A DNA stretch of 64,000 nucleotides from Siphonodentalium dalli (taxonomy: Eukaryota; Mollusca; Scaphopoda; Gadilida; Siphonodentaliidae), in the NCBI GenBank assembly GCA_032622095.1, contig CP136063.1, positions 281,847,426 to 281,911,425 on the forward strand. The letters are read 5' to 3'. Of the stretch, positions 11,801 through 21,600 are shown piece after piece; position 1 is the first letter of the stretch; each line of letters begins with the position of its first letter. The translations under genes were made by a program, and so were the position numbers. The notes beneath the pieces are model-generated. The model saw only the letters and a program-made list of their open reading frames with translations. It was not told the DNA's origin and searched no databases.

Positions 11801-14800
11801 ACGTGAAACCTTGAGTTGTATCACTTTCAGATGGAAGAGAGACAGTCAAGGGAACATTGTTTTGAGTGAAGACGGAAAGAAGTGTTTACAGTTTGTCTCC
11901 ATAGAGAGGAAAGATTCTGGATCTTGGGCGATCCCTGGTGTAAGATATAGATGATACCTATGGTTTTTGAGTGAATACCATAATTATTTCACGAGTTACT
12001 AGCAATGGAAATATAAATTTTCAACGAGCGACTGCAAATGGCGAGTTGAAAATTGATATTTCCACTGCTAGTCACTCATGAAATAATATGGGATTCACTC
12101 AAAACACCACAGGTGTTCTATTTATTATCTTCTTTAAAGGTACTCAATCCGATAAAACTCCTCTCAATTACTATTTCAATGGCTTCGGGGGTCAAAAATA
12201 TTTGATTCGAGTCGAGGAAGTCACCCATCAAAGCTCAGATTTGTTAGATATCGATTTTAGAAATCTATTATTTTTCATTATCGGGAATACTTTCTGGCCC
12301 AGATCTCAGGCAAAATTGCGTTATTATTACCACTTGATTTTAGAGTTATCCATCCTTGTCTGTTTGAATAGAGTTTTGGTGTACACAAATCTCGAGCAGG
12401 ATACGAAATTATTAGTACTCATCTCGAGAATATAACAAATTTCAAAAATCAATATCTAATAACTCTGAGCTTTGTTTGATGGGTTCCCCGACTAGAATCA
12501 AATAATTTTTACCCCCAAAGCCAAAGAGATAGTAATATAGGACCCTCTGATCGGATTGTTGTTGTTGGAATCTGTTGAGATGGGGACCCTCTGTTCGGAT
12601 TGAGTACCTTTAACCATGTCGATAATTATTTTTAATGTATTAATATTCCTTAATTAATGCCAAATAATTTCTCACAAAGCGTACACAATATTTCAGTTGA
12701 AAATTGATTGTTGATGTTTGTCAGCCTATTGCCAACAAACCACTTTCAAATGGCGAGAAATAAGTCATCTGCCAAAGAAAATAGTTCCCATAAATTATCA
12801 CTAAAAGCGACAAATAATGATGGACGGAAAGCAGACTCAATTGTACCATGAGGCTATCTATTTCTCTTGAAGTAGATGAGGAATGTTCAGTGGCATTATC
12901 CACTCTTTTTTAGTCAGCTCAGTCCATTTGGTTCTATATGTACCAAGAAGAGGTCAACATGGTGTTAACCAATCATTCTGATGTTTGAACATGACAAAAT
13001 GTCCAGCATGCAAATAGTGTGCCTGTCATTTGCAGAATGAGGCCCCAGAGGGTTAATTTATTATGCCATCTCGCACAGTGGGCTAGCATCACCAAATTCA
13101 CCCTCTAGGGACCTCATGCTTAGGCATCATCTTCTAAAAAGTATATATAGTCTCAAATTAACATTGTTTTAGTTACTTTTTCCCATCTGGGAAGTATCTA
13201 TAATTTGCAGAAGATAAAATGCATGATCGAGTTGACTAATGGGTGAACATCACCAACTTCAACTGGGGAACTTCAATCTGAGGCCTAAGCAGAATGAGGT
13301 TCCCAGAGGGTGAATTTGGTGATTTGTGGGAAAGCATCACTAAATTCACCCTGCATGAACATGTTCCTCTTTGTGAACCGAGTGATTTTTTGGAAAGTTG
13401 ATTTACTCATCTCTTTATTTAAATTTAGGGGATGGTTGATGCGGGTGAGGTAGCAGCCGAAGCATTACGACGTGAGTTCTTGGAAGAAGCGATGAACTCA
13501 TTAGAGGCCGCAGAGAATGAGAGAGAGGCCATTAAAGCTGCAATAGAGGAGTTATTCAGTAACGGAACAGAGGTATAACTACCATTTAGTATATTTAACC
13601 CTATCTATACTGAATGGATTCTCCGATTCAACTATCAAATTATACATTGTACATTATACATGGTGCTGAAATTTGCAGAATGAGGTCCCAGAGGGTGAAT
13701 TTAGCAACACTACCGTGGGCTTTAACTAGAGGTGTGACTGTCCCAATGGGACTAAGGATACCCCCCCCCCCCCCATGTTTTTAAAATACTAAGATGTTTC
13801 ACATGTCAGTAAACATTTAGTTAAAATAATAAACTAACAGTTCCAAACCTATTGACCGAAAAATGTAGGAATAAAAGCTCGGACAAAATTATGCATGTTG
13901 CAAAAATGTTCTAAGTAAAAAAAGGGGAATAACTCCACAAAAAAAAGTCGGACAGACATCATAATCGCAGGTGCACAGGTTCCTATGCTACTAAATATCA
14001 GTGCCAAGATTAAAAATGTAGGAATAAAGGCTTGGACAAAATTAGGCATGTTGCAAAAAAAATTCTAAGGCGAAAAAGGGGGATAACTCCACCAACAAAT
14101 GTCGGACAGACGTCATAATCGCAGGTGCACAGGTTCCCATGGTGGTTGATGTCTGTACCAAGTTTCACGGAAATTGATAAAAAAAACGACTGAGAAAAAC
14201 TCCGGACAAATTTGTGTCCACGGAAGGACGGATGACGGATGGATGGACAAGCTGACTCCAGTATACACCCCCCTAACTTCGTTGCAGGGGGTATAATTAA
14301 TTCCCAGTTGGTGATGTGCACCCATTGGGTACCTCGATTATGCATTGTGTCATCTACCAAAATAAAACATATTGTTAATTTGATTATAAAGATACTTTCC
14401 AGAGAAGATGTGGCCTAAGTAGAATGAGGTCCCCAGAAGGTGAATTTAGTGATACTTGTGCACGGTAGCGTAACTAAATTCACCCTCTGTGGACCTTATT
14501 CTGTAAATGCCAGGCGCCATATTTTTAGGCCTGTACATTGGAATGGTCTATTATTCATTTGGAGGGGCTTTTGGGGTACTAAGCAGACGACAGGCAGAAA
14601 ATCAGACAAACATTGTTGAACTTATTATCTGAATATTTCCTAAAGGAACTACTCGTCACCGAGTATTTAGTAGAGAAAGGGTTAAAGTGATCTGGAACAC
14701 TCTACTGTGGTGATCGATTAGGAATACAGAATAAAGTAGTTATTTTCAAAAATTTTATACAGAAATATATATATCAGCTCACAACTTCATTCTTATAAGT

Positions 14801-17800
14801 TATATGCACTAACCCTCATTAGTGGAATCATTGTTCCATCGTTTATCATCGAAGTTATAAATTATATGCAGTAACCCTCATTGGCGGAATCATTGTTCCA
14901 TCATTTATCCATCGAAGTTATAAGTTATATGCAGTGACTCATTGGAGGAATCATTGTCCTTTTGTTTATCGGCGAAAATATGTCTCAAATTAAGGAGCCA
15001 ACGTTTATAATTCTACGTAGGTCTTCTGAAGTGATATAATCAGCAGGGCTGATATAATCAGAGGGTTAGCAGTACGGTTGTTATTAGCAGGGCAGTCCTA
15101 TCCAAAGGAATTTTGATGCAACATCAAAATTCCCATATAAATTGTAGGAAGTATTAAATAGATTTTGTAGATATTTTAGGCACACGTTAAACAGGCATGG
15201 TCTTATCACTCGATGCTGCTGTCATTTCTGTCATGGAAAGTAATCAAGAAATTATTTAAAGTTATCGACAAATAACCTTGATGGCAAAGTGTGTGACAGC
15301 CAATTGTTTTACAGTAGTCCATGGATTGGCAGCTTATGATTAAATTATTGCTGTATAGTATACAGTTTTTATGGAATGAAATAGGGGCAAAAATGTATAT
15401 TCCACCAACATCTGACGCCTTGAAGTGTCCACCAAGTGACAGAAAATTGCTTACCTAACTTTCCCCTTTTTCATCCATTAGGCACAATGTTCCATGTGCT
15501 GCTGATATGCAAATTGCACAATAGGGTTCTCTTCGTTTGAAAACAAAATGGCGATTACTGTCCATTTCTATTAAAGAACACAATAAAACATTTTACATAT
15601 TGTATTTTCCTTTCTAGGTGTATAAAGGTTATTGTGATGAGCCCCGGAATACAGATAATGCCTGGCTTGAAACAGTTGCTATGAACTTCCACGATCCCGA
15701 AGGTGACAGTGTAGGAAAACTCCAACTAAGTGCAGGTAAATTCAATTGAATCATGAAGCACAATATTGGTATAAACTGGGATGACTACACTGCATGGATT
15801 TTCCCATTCAGTTATAAGAGTTATACATTGGAATGGTATATTGTTCATCTGAACAGATTTCCAGAAATATAAGCAGACGACAGATAATAGAAAGTGCAGA
15901 AGGATCCTATTCATTGTTGTTATCTTATTATCTCCCAAGGAACTACTCATTAATGAGTTTTTAGTATAGAAATGGTAAATGAAAGAATTCAATTCTATTC
16001 AATAATATATTTATTAAATACAACAACATTATTATCATAAAACCATGTTAAAACAATACAAAATAATTAACATATAGTAAATGAGGTGTAGATGCTGTTA
16101 TTGAGATAATCTGTGAAATATGGTTCAATACTATTGATATGCATACAAATATCCTTCTGAAGGGAGTAAACATGAGATTTCCCATCATCGAGACTCTTTT
16201 TTTTATCACGGTGGCGAATCACGTGGTTTAGAGGTTGGTGAGTACAACACATTCAAAATGTCCGCATAGACGAATTTAATGAATTTTTTTCCTATTTTGC
16301 TTCTGAAAAGTTTTTATTGGCATACAATTACTAGGTTTAATTTGAGACTTGGCAGATAATATGTTGCTTTATGTGACTGTCTTGTTATTTCTTGAATTGA
16401 GTTATTATTTTCTTTTATTGTAGGAGATGATGCCAGCAAGGTCATGTGGAAGGATATAAATAGAAACATTAAACTATATGCCAGTCATAAGGTCTATATA
16501 GAGAGAGTCGCACATTTACTGAATGCAAGCTGGTAGGGTAGATAACTCTATGCCAATTATAAGGTCTATATAGACAGAGGGAGTCATGCATTTACTGAAT
16601 ATGAGCTGGTAGGGTAGATAACTCTATGCCAGTCATAAGGTTTATATAGAGAGTCGTGCATTTACTGAATGCAAGCTAGTAGGGTAGATAACTCTATGCC
16701 AATTATAAGGTCTACATAAAGAGAGAGAGAGAGTCATGCATTAACTGAATGCCATAAAATCTACATAGAGGTGCATGTGCATTTGCTGAATATGAGCTGG
16801 TAGGGTAGATAACTCTATGCCAGTCATAAGATCTATATCGAGAGAGTCGTGCATTTACTGAATGCAAGCTGGTAGGGTAGATAACTCTATGCAAGATATA
16901 AGGTCTATATAGAGGAGTCGTGTGTCTTCTCTTCAACACTAGCTGGTAGGAAAGACAACTCTATACAGAGAAATCATGCATCTGCTAAATTCGAGCTGAC
17001 AGAGATAAAATAATCTATGTAGCCTTAAGATTTGTAAAGAGAAAGTTGTGTGTCTGCTCAATACAAGCTGCCATGGTGGAATTCTGAAATGTTATAGTGT
17101 CATTTCTTCTCCAGTATGAGTATTGGTAGGTTTTATTATTCTTTAAAATGTGTTCAAAACTTAACTACCTGAAACTCTCATGATAATTGTTTTATTAAAT
17201 TTTAATGTTGAATCTTCAAATTGATCCATTCTCACACATTTGAACCTCTAATTTGGTTGTTAAATCAGAGCATTATTAGGATGAATGCTTCCCCAAGACT
17301 TGCTGGCACTGTATTAATTATGACATGCTCATTTCCTCTAAGTGAACCGATAGCTAGAGTAGCTGCAGCTTCTTCAGGATATTTTCACCTAAGTTGCAGT
17401 CTATATTCCTTGTGACAGTGTTTAGGAATTGCAGGAACACATTATAACACATGAGATTATGTCTTAACACTTTCATGACGGGAGCTGTGCTAGTGCAGCA
17501 TTAAAGGTCCTGTGCCAGTGCATTCTCTTATATCTGAGTCTCCCATAGAGAGACTTGCTTATATAAGAGAATGCTCTGGCTTACAATATTAAGGTAAATA
17601 TTGTTAAGCCAATGTATTTTCCCATATATGCATATGCGAGACTCCCTATGGGAGACTCGCATATATAAGATAATGCATTGGCACAGGGTTTTCACAAAAT
17701 TTCAGGAAGCTCCAGTCATGGAATGGTTAAGTAATTTTATTCACTACTGGGACCTGTTTCATATTCATGTCGAGGTGCCCAAATCCAGGTGAAATTTAAA

Positions 17801-18603
17801 AGGCATTACATCCCTGGTTTTGTTTGTGTTGGAACTAGTATCTCTTAGTATATGATTAGCCCATGGTGAGTCCGTGATCAGACATCAGTCAGATTAGTTA
17901 TGTTGATTCCACCTTATATGATTTGCACGTGGTCAGATAAATTATCCAAACATATTTCAGATATTCCACATTGAATGAACAATCCATGATTAGTCAGATA
18001 TGTTTACGATGATACCACCTTGAATGAACGGTCAATGATTAGTCATATGTGTTTCATCAGCTCACGATCAGCTGGACGAGTTTATGTTCCAATCACACTT
18101 CAGATATCCCACTTTGTATGATCGACCCATGATAAGTCATATGTGTTTTATCGTCTCATGATCAGTCGGACGAGTTTATGTTCCAATCGTACTTGAGATA
18201 TTCCACTTTGTATGATCGACCTTTGACGAGCTCTTGAAGTTGGTTTCGCTTCTCTCCTGATAGATGATTAGATATCCACTGTAAAACCTGCAATATGCAA
18301 ATTGAAATATTATAATCTAAGAACCATTTGTCATAGGCCATAATTAAAAGATTGTTTGTTTCCCCTCTCCCGGCTGATCGATTTTTTTGCTGCTGACTCA
18401 AAATATTATAATCCTCTCGTTTTTCAATAATTATTTTTACCAGCTGTAAGTTTTTATTAAAATATAATCTGTATTAAACAAACTGTGTTTCCTATAGGGA
18501 CAGTGAAGTATTCAATACAAATGCCGAGGACTATATTTTTGTTTCAACTGACTGTTGGATCAAAGGAAAGTCAAACTTCAGAAGAAATATGGGATACATG
18601 TAG
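5568..18603 (+). CDS. NUDT9: ADP-ribose pyrophosphatase, NUDT9 family (8 exons, last one tentative)
   Basis: NUDT9 enzymes hydrolyse ADP-ribose to AMP and ribose 5-phosphate, usually in mitochondria. Exons: 5568-5812, 7622-7720, 8865-8951, 11831-11939, 13429-13572, 15618-15735, 16424-16532, and possibly 18498-18603. All junctions are GT-AG and keep frame. Family marks are HTEAR and KVSW (exon 1), [18 protein letters not shown] (exon 3), WAIPGGMVDAGE (exons 4-5), [15 protein letters not shown] (exon 6) and DDASKVMW (exon 7). The Nudix box keeps G181, E187, R195-E196-F197 and E199-E200. The REF form is that of the active enzyme, unlike the RIL of the inactive human TRPM2 domain. Reading through exon 7 gives 304 residues; splicing to exon 8 gives 338. 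No mitochondrial signal is evident at this ATG, so an upstream exon may be missing. Confidence 0.93.
5813..7621 (+). other. NUDT9 intron 1, filled with repeats
   Basis: Contains O-family repeat arms (about 5835-6000 and 6520-6775 in opposite orientation, starting AAGGGACATGAGGCACTC) around a J-family repeat at about 6035-6510. A second inverted O copy is at about 7190-7550. No exon was recognised between the donor at 5813 and the acceptor AG at 7620-7621. Confidence 0.7.
6035..6510. mobile_element. J-family dispersed repeat with terminal 130-base hairpin
   Basis: Shares AAATCCAGCATTC, GTCGG(T/C)GCCCACGTG and TTATTTCTCGGTGAA, then the hairpin ATTAACTGTCATGTGGACTG / reverse complement, with a second copy at 60240-60760. 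The hairpin at about 6378-6502 is nearly perfect, including GGAGATGTAACCG in the arm. It is non-coding and probably a foldback or MITE. Confidence 0.75.
7622..7720 (+). CDS. NUDT9: NUDT9 exon 2
   Basis: Encodes the linker [20 protein letters not shown] and EIVDKVA between the N-terminal domain and the GRTG motif. Acceptor TTTTAG and donor GTATGT. 99 bases, phase 2 on both sides. The aromatic/acidic pattern matches the SYEI-V region of NUDT9, but this is the least conserved exon. Confidence 0.85.
7883..8281. mobile_element. B-family TTAA MITE with double hairpin
   Basis: A full-length copy in NUDT9 intron 2. TTAACCCTTTACCCAACA is at the left and TGTTGGGTAAAGGGTTAA at the right. Hairpins at 8030-8106 and 8183-8258 are inverted copies of each other, with a CCTATGG/CCATAGG centre. 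No protein is encoded. Confidence 0.88.
8503..8685. mobile_element. E-family palindromic MITE
   Basis: Palindromic arms (AATCGACTCCTTAACCA, AGGATTTAGTCGGAAATATG) meet at about 8578-8600; the right end is TTAGGGCATTACTGT. Its intact TTAA inside GACTCCTTAACC is the same site that carries nested insertions in the copies at 36441 and 42740. Confidence 0.8.
8865..8951 (+). CDS. NUDT9: NUDT9 exon 3
   Basis: Encodes [20 protein letters not shown] and HTADAVVT, the most conserved NUDT9 signature ([22 protein letters not shown]). Acceptor TTAAG, donor GTATAG; 87 bases, phase 2 on both sides. Confidence 0.95.
9205..9880 (+). other. NUDT9 intron 3 sequence, no exon seen
   Basis: AT-rich intron between exon 3 and the LINE fragment. 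A degraded H-family end (CTTTCTGTACTAGATACTCACTG) is at about 9790-9870. Overlapping short ORFs at 9400-9690 have no recognisable family. Confidence 0.5.
9884..11235 (+). mobile_element. 5'-truncated non-LTR retrotransposon (CR1/L2/Jockey-like RT)
   Basis: Reverse-transcriptase remnant in sense orientation inside NUDT9 intron 3. Readable in order: the [12 protein letters not shown] finger region, [13 protein letters not shown] (motif A), [23 protein letters not shown] (catalytic YADD), [28 protein letters not shown], and thumb [17 protein letters not shown]. It is dead: 5' truncated within RT, frameshifted near 10110, and missing about 50 bases after GVPQG at about 10235. The 10365-11168 part is one open frame. 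An (ATT)n tail ends at about 11230, as in CR1/L2-type LINEs. The clade is a judgement by eye. Confidence 0.9.
11690..11820. mobile_element. Right end of a K-family (hAT-like) element
   Basis: Contains AAATGGCCAAAGAAATTCAG, GGCAAAAAAAATTGGCC and a GTGAAACCTTG terminus. These match the right ends at about 29745-29839 and 61905-61961. Only the right end was found; it abuts the acceptor of NUDT9 exon 4. Confidence 0.55.
11831..11939 (+). CDS. NUDT9: NUDT9 exon 4
   Basis: Encodes [18 protein letters not shown], then [18 protein letters not shown], the first strands of the Nudix fold up to the start of the Nudix box. Acceptor CTTTCAG is about 10 bases from the K-family end. Donor GTAAGA, phase 0. 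Confidence 0.95.
11955..12110. repeat. Palindromic foldback element
   Basis: Arms TGAGTGAATACCATAATTAT and its complement close at about 12030. TTTCACGAGTTACTAGCA pairs with TGCTAGTCACTCATGAAA. A distant relative is at about 23395-23510. Non-coding. Confidence 0.7.
12134..12613. mobile_element. F-family TTAA foldback element (AGGTACTCAATCCGA ends)
   Basis: Ends TTAAAGGTACTCAATCCGA and TCGGATTGAGTACCTTTAA with TTAA at each side. It also has about 180-base subterminal inverted arms (GATTCGAGTCGAGG both ways). A reading frame of about 95 codons (start [19 protein letters not shown]) stays open in three of the four copies, but it spans an inverted arm and has no recognisable domain. Other copies: 38942-39384, 42768-43251, 44113-44590. 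Confidence 0.85.
12990..13385. mobile_element. G-family element (TGTCATTTGCAGAATGAGG ends)
   Basis: Begins GCAAATAGTGTGCCTGTCAT, then TTGCAGAATGAGG. It includes the mini-palindrome around GGGCTAGCATCACC, the internal block TGGGAAGTATCTATAATTTG and AACATCACCAACTTCAACTG, and closes with a second CAGAATGAGGTTCCCAGAGG palindrome. The best full copy is 56668-57077. Confidence 0.7.
13429..13572 (+). CDS. NUDT9: NUDT9 exon 5 (Nudix box)
   Basis: Encodes [20 protein letters not shown] followed by AMNSLE and a charged helix to NGTE. It holds the entire Nudix helix with the metal-binding glutamates E187, E196, E199 and E200. Acceptor TTTAG, donor GTATAA, 144 bases, phase 0 on both sides. Confidence 0.97.
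13728..14294. repeat. M-family dispersed repeat (GTCCCAATGGGACTA ... GGGGGTATAAT)
   Basis: Starts GGTGTGACTGTCCCAATGGG with a poly-C run and carries a doubled segment (AAAATGTAGGAATAAA, GGATAACTCCACCAA, GACGTCATAATCGCAGG). It ends with GGACGGATGACGGATGGATG and GCAGGGGGTATAAT. A second copy is at 26066-26669. Its short minus-strand ORFs are repeat-derived. Confidence 0.8.
14330..14700. repeat. G-family fragment joined to an H-family right half
   Basis: 14405-14520 has the G palindrome (AGAATGAGGTCCCCAG ... GGACCTTATTCTG). 14535-14685 has the H-family segment (ATTATTCATTTGGAGGG, GAACTTATTATCTGAA) ending GTAGAGAAAGGGTTAA. Adjacent H start sequence at 13596-13650 suggests that G and M elements were inserted into an H copy. 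Confidence 0.55.
14790..14985. repeat. ~75-base tandem triplication
   Basis: Three diverging copies of a unit with TATAAGTTATATGCACTAAC, GGAATCATTGTTCCATC and GTTTATC lie head to tail in NUDT9 intron 5. Confidence 0.8.
14986..15617 (+). other. NUDT9 intron 5, distal part
   Basis: No gene or known repeat was recognised. A short palindrome (GGAATTTTGATG / CATCAAAATTCC) lies at about 15108-15133. Confidence 0.5.
15618..15735 (+). CDS. NUDT9: NUDT9 exon 6
   Basis: Encodes [19 protein letters not shown], then [20 protein letters not shown]. The [15 protein letters not shown] segment is a NUDT9 signature near the ADP-ribose binding site. Acceptor TTCTAG, donor GTAAAT, ending in phase 1. Confidence 0.96.
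15780..15978. mobile_element. H-family element copy
   Basis: Contains CTGCATGGATTTTCCCATTC, ATTGTTCATCTGAACAG, AAGCAGACGACAGATAATAG and ATGAGTTTTTAGTATAGAAA. The terminal TTAA sites are lost. Confidence 0.6.
16424..16536 (+). CDS. NUDT9: NUDT9 exon 7 (stop if intron retained)
   Basis: Encodes [20 protein letters not shown], then [16 protein letters not shown]. AGDDAGKVxWxDI and LKLYASH are family features. The last codons read AGC TGG TAG. The TAG overlaps a possible donor (TG|GTAGGG after 16532), so the exon can either end the protein at 16534-16536 or splice on to exon 8. Confidence 0.92.
16477..17085 (+). repeat. Tandem array of decaying copies of the NUDT9 exon 7 end
   Basis: The last ~70 bases of exon 7 with its donor (TATGCCAGTCATAAGGTCTA ... 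GAATGCAAGCTGGTAGGGTA) recur head to tail about seven times downstream, diverging with distance. Units start near 16546, 16619, 16689, 16809, 16882, 16953 and 17012. Most keep AGCTGGTAGGGTAG, so each carries a copy of the stop/donor. Confidence 0.92.
17086..17460 (+). other. Putative 3' region of NUDT9, no further gene
   Basis: Unique-looking AT-rich sequence. The open frame at 17221-17415 has no recognisable family. Confidence 0.4.
17464..17730. mobile_element. A-family TTAA element with double hairpin
   Basis: Left end TTAACACTTTCATGACGGGA with GCTGTGCTAGTGCAGC; hairpins at 17515-17583 and 17606-17690; right end GGAAGCTCCAGTCATGGAAT and GGTTAA. TTAA is on both sides. Non-coding. Confidence 0.82.
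17835..18225 (-). repeat. Tandem decaying copies of the DUF547 gene's last coding segment
   Basis: The end of exon 10 plus following sequence (GTTCCAATCGTACTTGAGAT, CCACTTTGTATGATCGACC on the + strand) recurs about four to five times toward lower coordinates (around 18120, 18050, 17990, 17930, 17870), progressively diverged. It mirrors the array at the end of NUDT9. Confidence 0.8.
18162..18287 (-). CDS. Glutaredoxin-DEP-DUF547 gene, exon 10 (C-terminus)
   Basis: Encodes [20 protein letters not shown], then [20 protein letters not shown] and D before the stop. The [13 protein letters not shown] ending is typical of DUF547 proteins. Acceptor ATTGCAG, phase 0 entry. Confidence 0.93.
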   Translation of the reverse strand, partial: VLQWISNHLSGEKRNQLQELVKGRSYKVEYLKYDWNINSSD

Positions 18604-21600
18604 TTCTTCCTGTCTGTGCCCAATTAATAAGGGGGAAAAACATTCCAAAAATGATATCTAATTAAAGACATATTATGTCCTTGTTCGGGTGCGTGGAACT
18701 GATAAGTTAGTATTCAGGTGCTATGCCAACTGGATGAATGTAGCATTCTACTAACATCACCGAATATCTCAAGCAAATCGACCGTACCACTCCATAGAAA
18801 ACATTGTCTGAACTATGCTAAATTGGAAATATTTACTACTCGAATCGGGACGCTTCTATCGGCGATAAATTAACGAAAACGATTTCGCCATCGGCAGTCA
18901 CTGCATTTAATTAATTTATAAGAATGACAGTGTGTGTTGTCAATTTAGATATCATGATATTTGTAAAACTAACTACTTTGAACAAGATTATTCTTCATTT
19001 CTATTTGATCACCATATCGGAGTGTTTCACATCACTTTAACTAATACAATGTTATTTAATATTGCAGGAAGAATGCTTCACCTCATTTAGTCTATGAAAT
19101 TAATTTGTTTAGTTTACCTATGGACCCAGAAGAATGCTTCACCTCATTGGTGTATGAAATTAATTTGTTTAGTTTACCTATGGACCCAGAAGAATGCTTC
19201 ACCTCATTGGTCTATGAAATTAATTTGTTTAGTTTACCTATGGACCCAGAAGAATGCTTCACCTCATTTGGTCTATGAAATTAATTTGTTTAGTTTACCT
19301 ATGGACCCAGCCCCAAAATATGGGTCAGGAGAGGGGAAACAAAAATCTGTTAATGATGGTCTTACTTGTACAGAATATAGGTGCTTCAATTTATCTTACA
19401 ATTTGCTTCCCTCCCCCAAATTCCATGTGGAAAATACTAGGTCGCTTCCTATTCCTTATCCATGATCAGTCTTTGAAATTTGCTACAGCAATAAGAACAT
19501 GCCACAGGAATAAATTGGCCATATGATATTTTTCCTAATTTCGAGGGCTGCATGATGGTGTAGCATAGCAGTAAGCTACCCAGTTAGGGAATCCCTTTGT
19601 ACTTCATTAATTATTTATTATATTCATTATCAGCAACTTTCATCACTTTTATAGCAAATTTTACTTTATTATTATTCTTTATTAATTATTATTTATATTA
19701 TTATCTATATTTATGAGGAACCTAACTAATAATATGTATAATTCACTTATTTAAAGTTTCACCTCTTTGATAATGCCACACTCAAAACTGAGTACAGACT
19801 TGCTCAAAACAAACTTTGGGGGCCTCGGTGGCTCAATCGGTTAGGGGTACAACTCCAAGCCGTTTCGCCCTCCAGCGCTGGCGATAAGGGTTCAAATCCA
19901 CATGTTTCCATCGTGGACTTTGTAACTCGAAATCGTTATCTGGTGGAGTTACCAGTTACTCGCCGATGGCCGGTGGTTTGCCGCACATGGTTGACGAGTT
20001 TATCAGCCATTGAAATCACTGTTAGATTAGTCGCAAGTGTGCGGATTTCCTCCACCACTAAAACTGGCAATGTCGTGATATGGCCTTAGTGGCTAAAGCG
20101 ACAATAAACCCCAATCAATCAATCAAAACAAACTTTAATGCTATGATAATATAGCTCTCATTTTTCTTGACCAGATTGCTTTGATAAATCAATATTCTAG
20201 AGAATCCTCTTTCCAATGCTGTATATCATTAATTAAATATAATAATAAGTTTAAACATTCTGTGCAGCTATGATATTAAATTGACCTCAAATGTACTTGT
20301 ATAATTACATTTTATCATTTGTGCATTTTATTTATATATTTCCTGACGGTGTGTTCATAAAATGCATTATGAGATTGGTAATTTATTCGAAATAAAAGGC
20401 CGCTCGGCCACAGTGTCCCCCGAACCGGTGGCTTCATTTGGAGCGGAGGCTTTGTAGAAGTATTCTATATGGATAAGACACTTGTGCATTGTCTCATTAC
20501 TAACATGCATACAAATAACCAAATCTTAAAAAAGAGTCTTAAAGTAAAAATATAACCTCAAATTGGCACAAAATGAAGAAAATTACAAGAAAAATTGAAT
20601 TTTCTAAGTCGAAAAGCCTATGACTCCGAGAAAAATCATCGGATCAAACTCAAATTCGAACTTGACCTGTATCTTGATGTGACTGATCCACATTAAAACG
20701 GTATTTGCAATTAAAGGATCCAAACTTGAGATATCATCCGTAAACCGAAAAAGTGAGAAATTTTCTAAGTAAACAAGTCGAAAAAGAGCCACAACTCTCG
20801 CAAAAAACTTGACCTGTACATAGGGCTGATAAACTCACATACCAAATTTGGTTCAGATATGATCACACAAACTGAAGTTATCATCCGGAAACCAGAAAAT
20901 TACAAGATTCTAAGTAAAAAAAAAAGGCCATAACTCTCGCAAAAATGGGCGGAGCAAACCCATATTCGAACTTGACCTGTATTTTGGTCTGATAAACTCA
21001 CCTATGAAACTTGCTTTTGATCTAATAGCCGAAACTAAAGTTATCATCCGGAAACCGGACGGACGGACACCGGCTATTTTAATAGTACCCCGAATTTTTT
21101 TCGGAGGACAACTATGACAATCACTGTCATGATGCACATTATAATTGTCTTGAGGGAACCATTTGTGAGTTAATTTTAAGGTCAGTTGTGAGTAAATTGT
21201 GGATCGAGTTGTATAAAAGACTCATATATTTTGAAATCTTACCAGTTTGCTAGTTACATTTATTAATGCGACCAGCAATAACCCTTTCTATACTAATTAC
21301 TCATTGATGAGTAGTTACCTTTATAGGAAATATTCAGATAATAAGTTCCACAAATGACCCAAGGTTCAGACTCGCATATATAAGAGAATGCACTAGCAAA
21401 TCCCAAAATGAAAAAAAACCACTATTTTCAGACTGCTCCTGCTATTCCTCTCTATTGTCTGCGGAATCAAACAGACATAGAGTTTGCTCTAGCACTGGGT
21501 AAATAATGTATATCATGACGTATTCATAAAAATATCATGCATTTGAAATCAAATGAAAGCTAGTTACATGTAATCTTTAGTTGATGTATTCTCCCATTCA

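Noticed and set aside
13849-14360. Minus-strand ORFs with VRAFIPTF and [12 protein letters not shown], also at 26354
   Set aside because: They lie in the M-family dispersed repeat and recur in its second copy.
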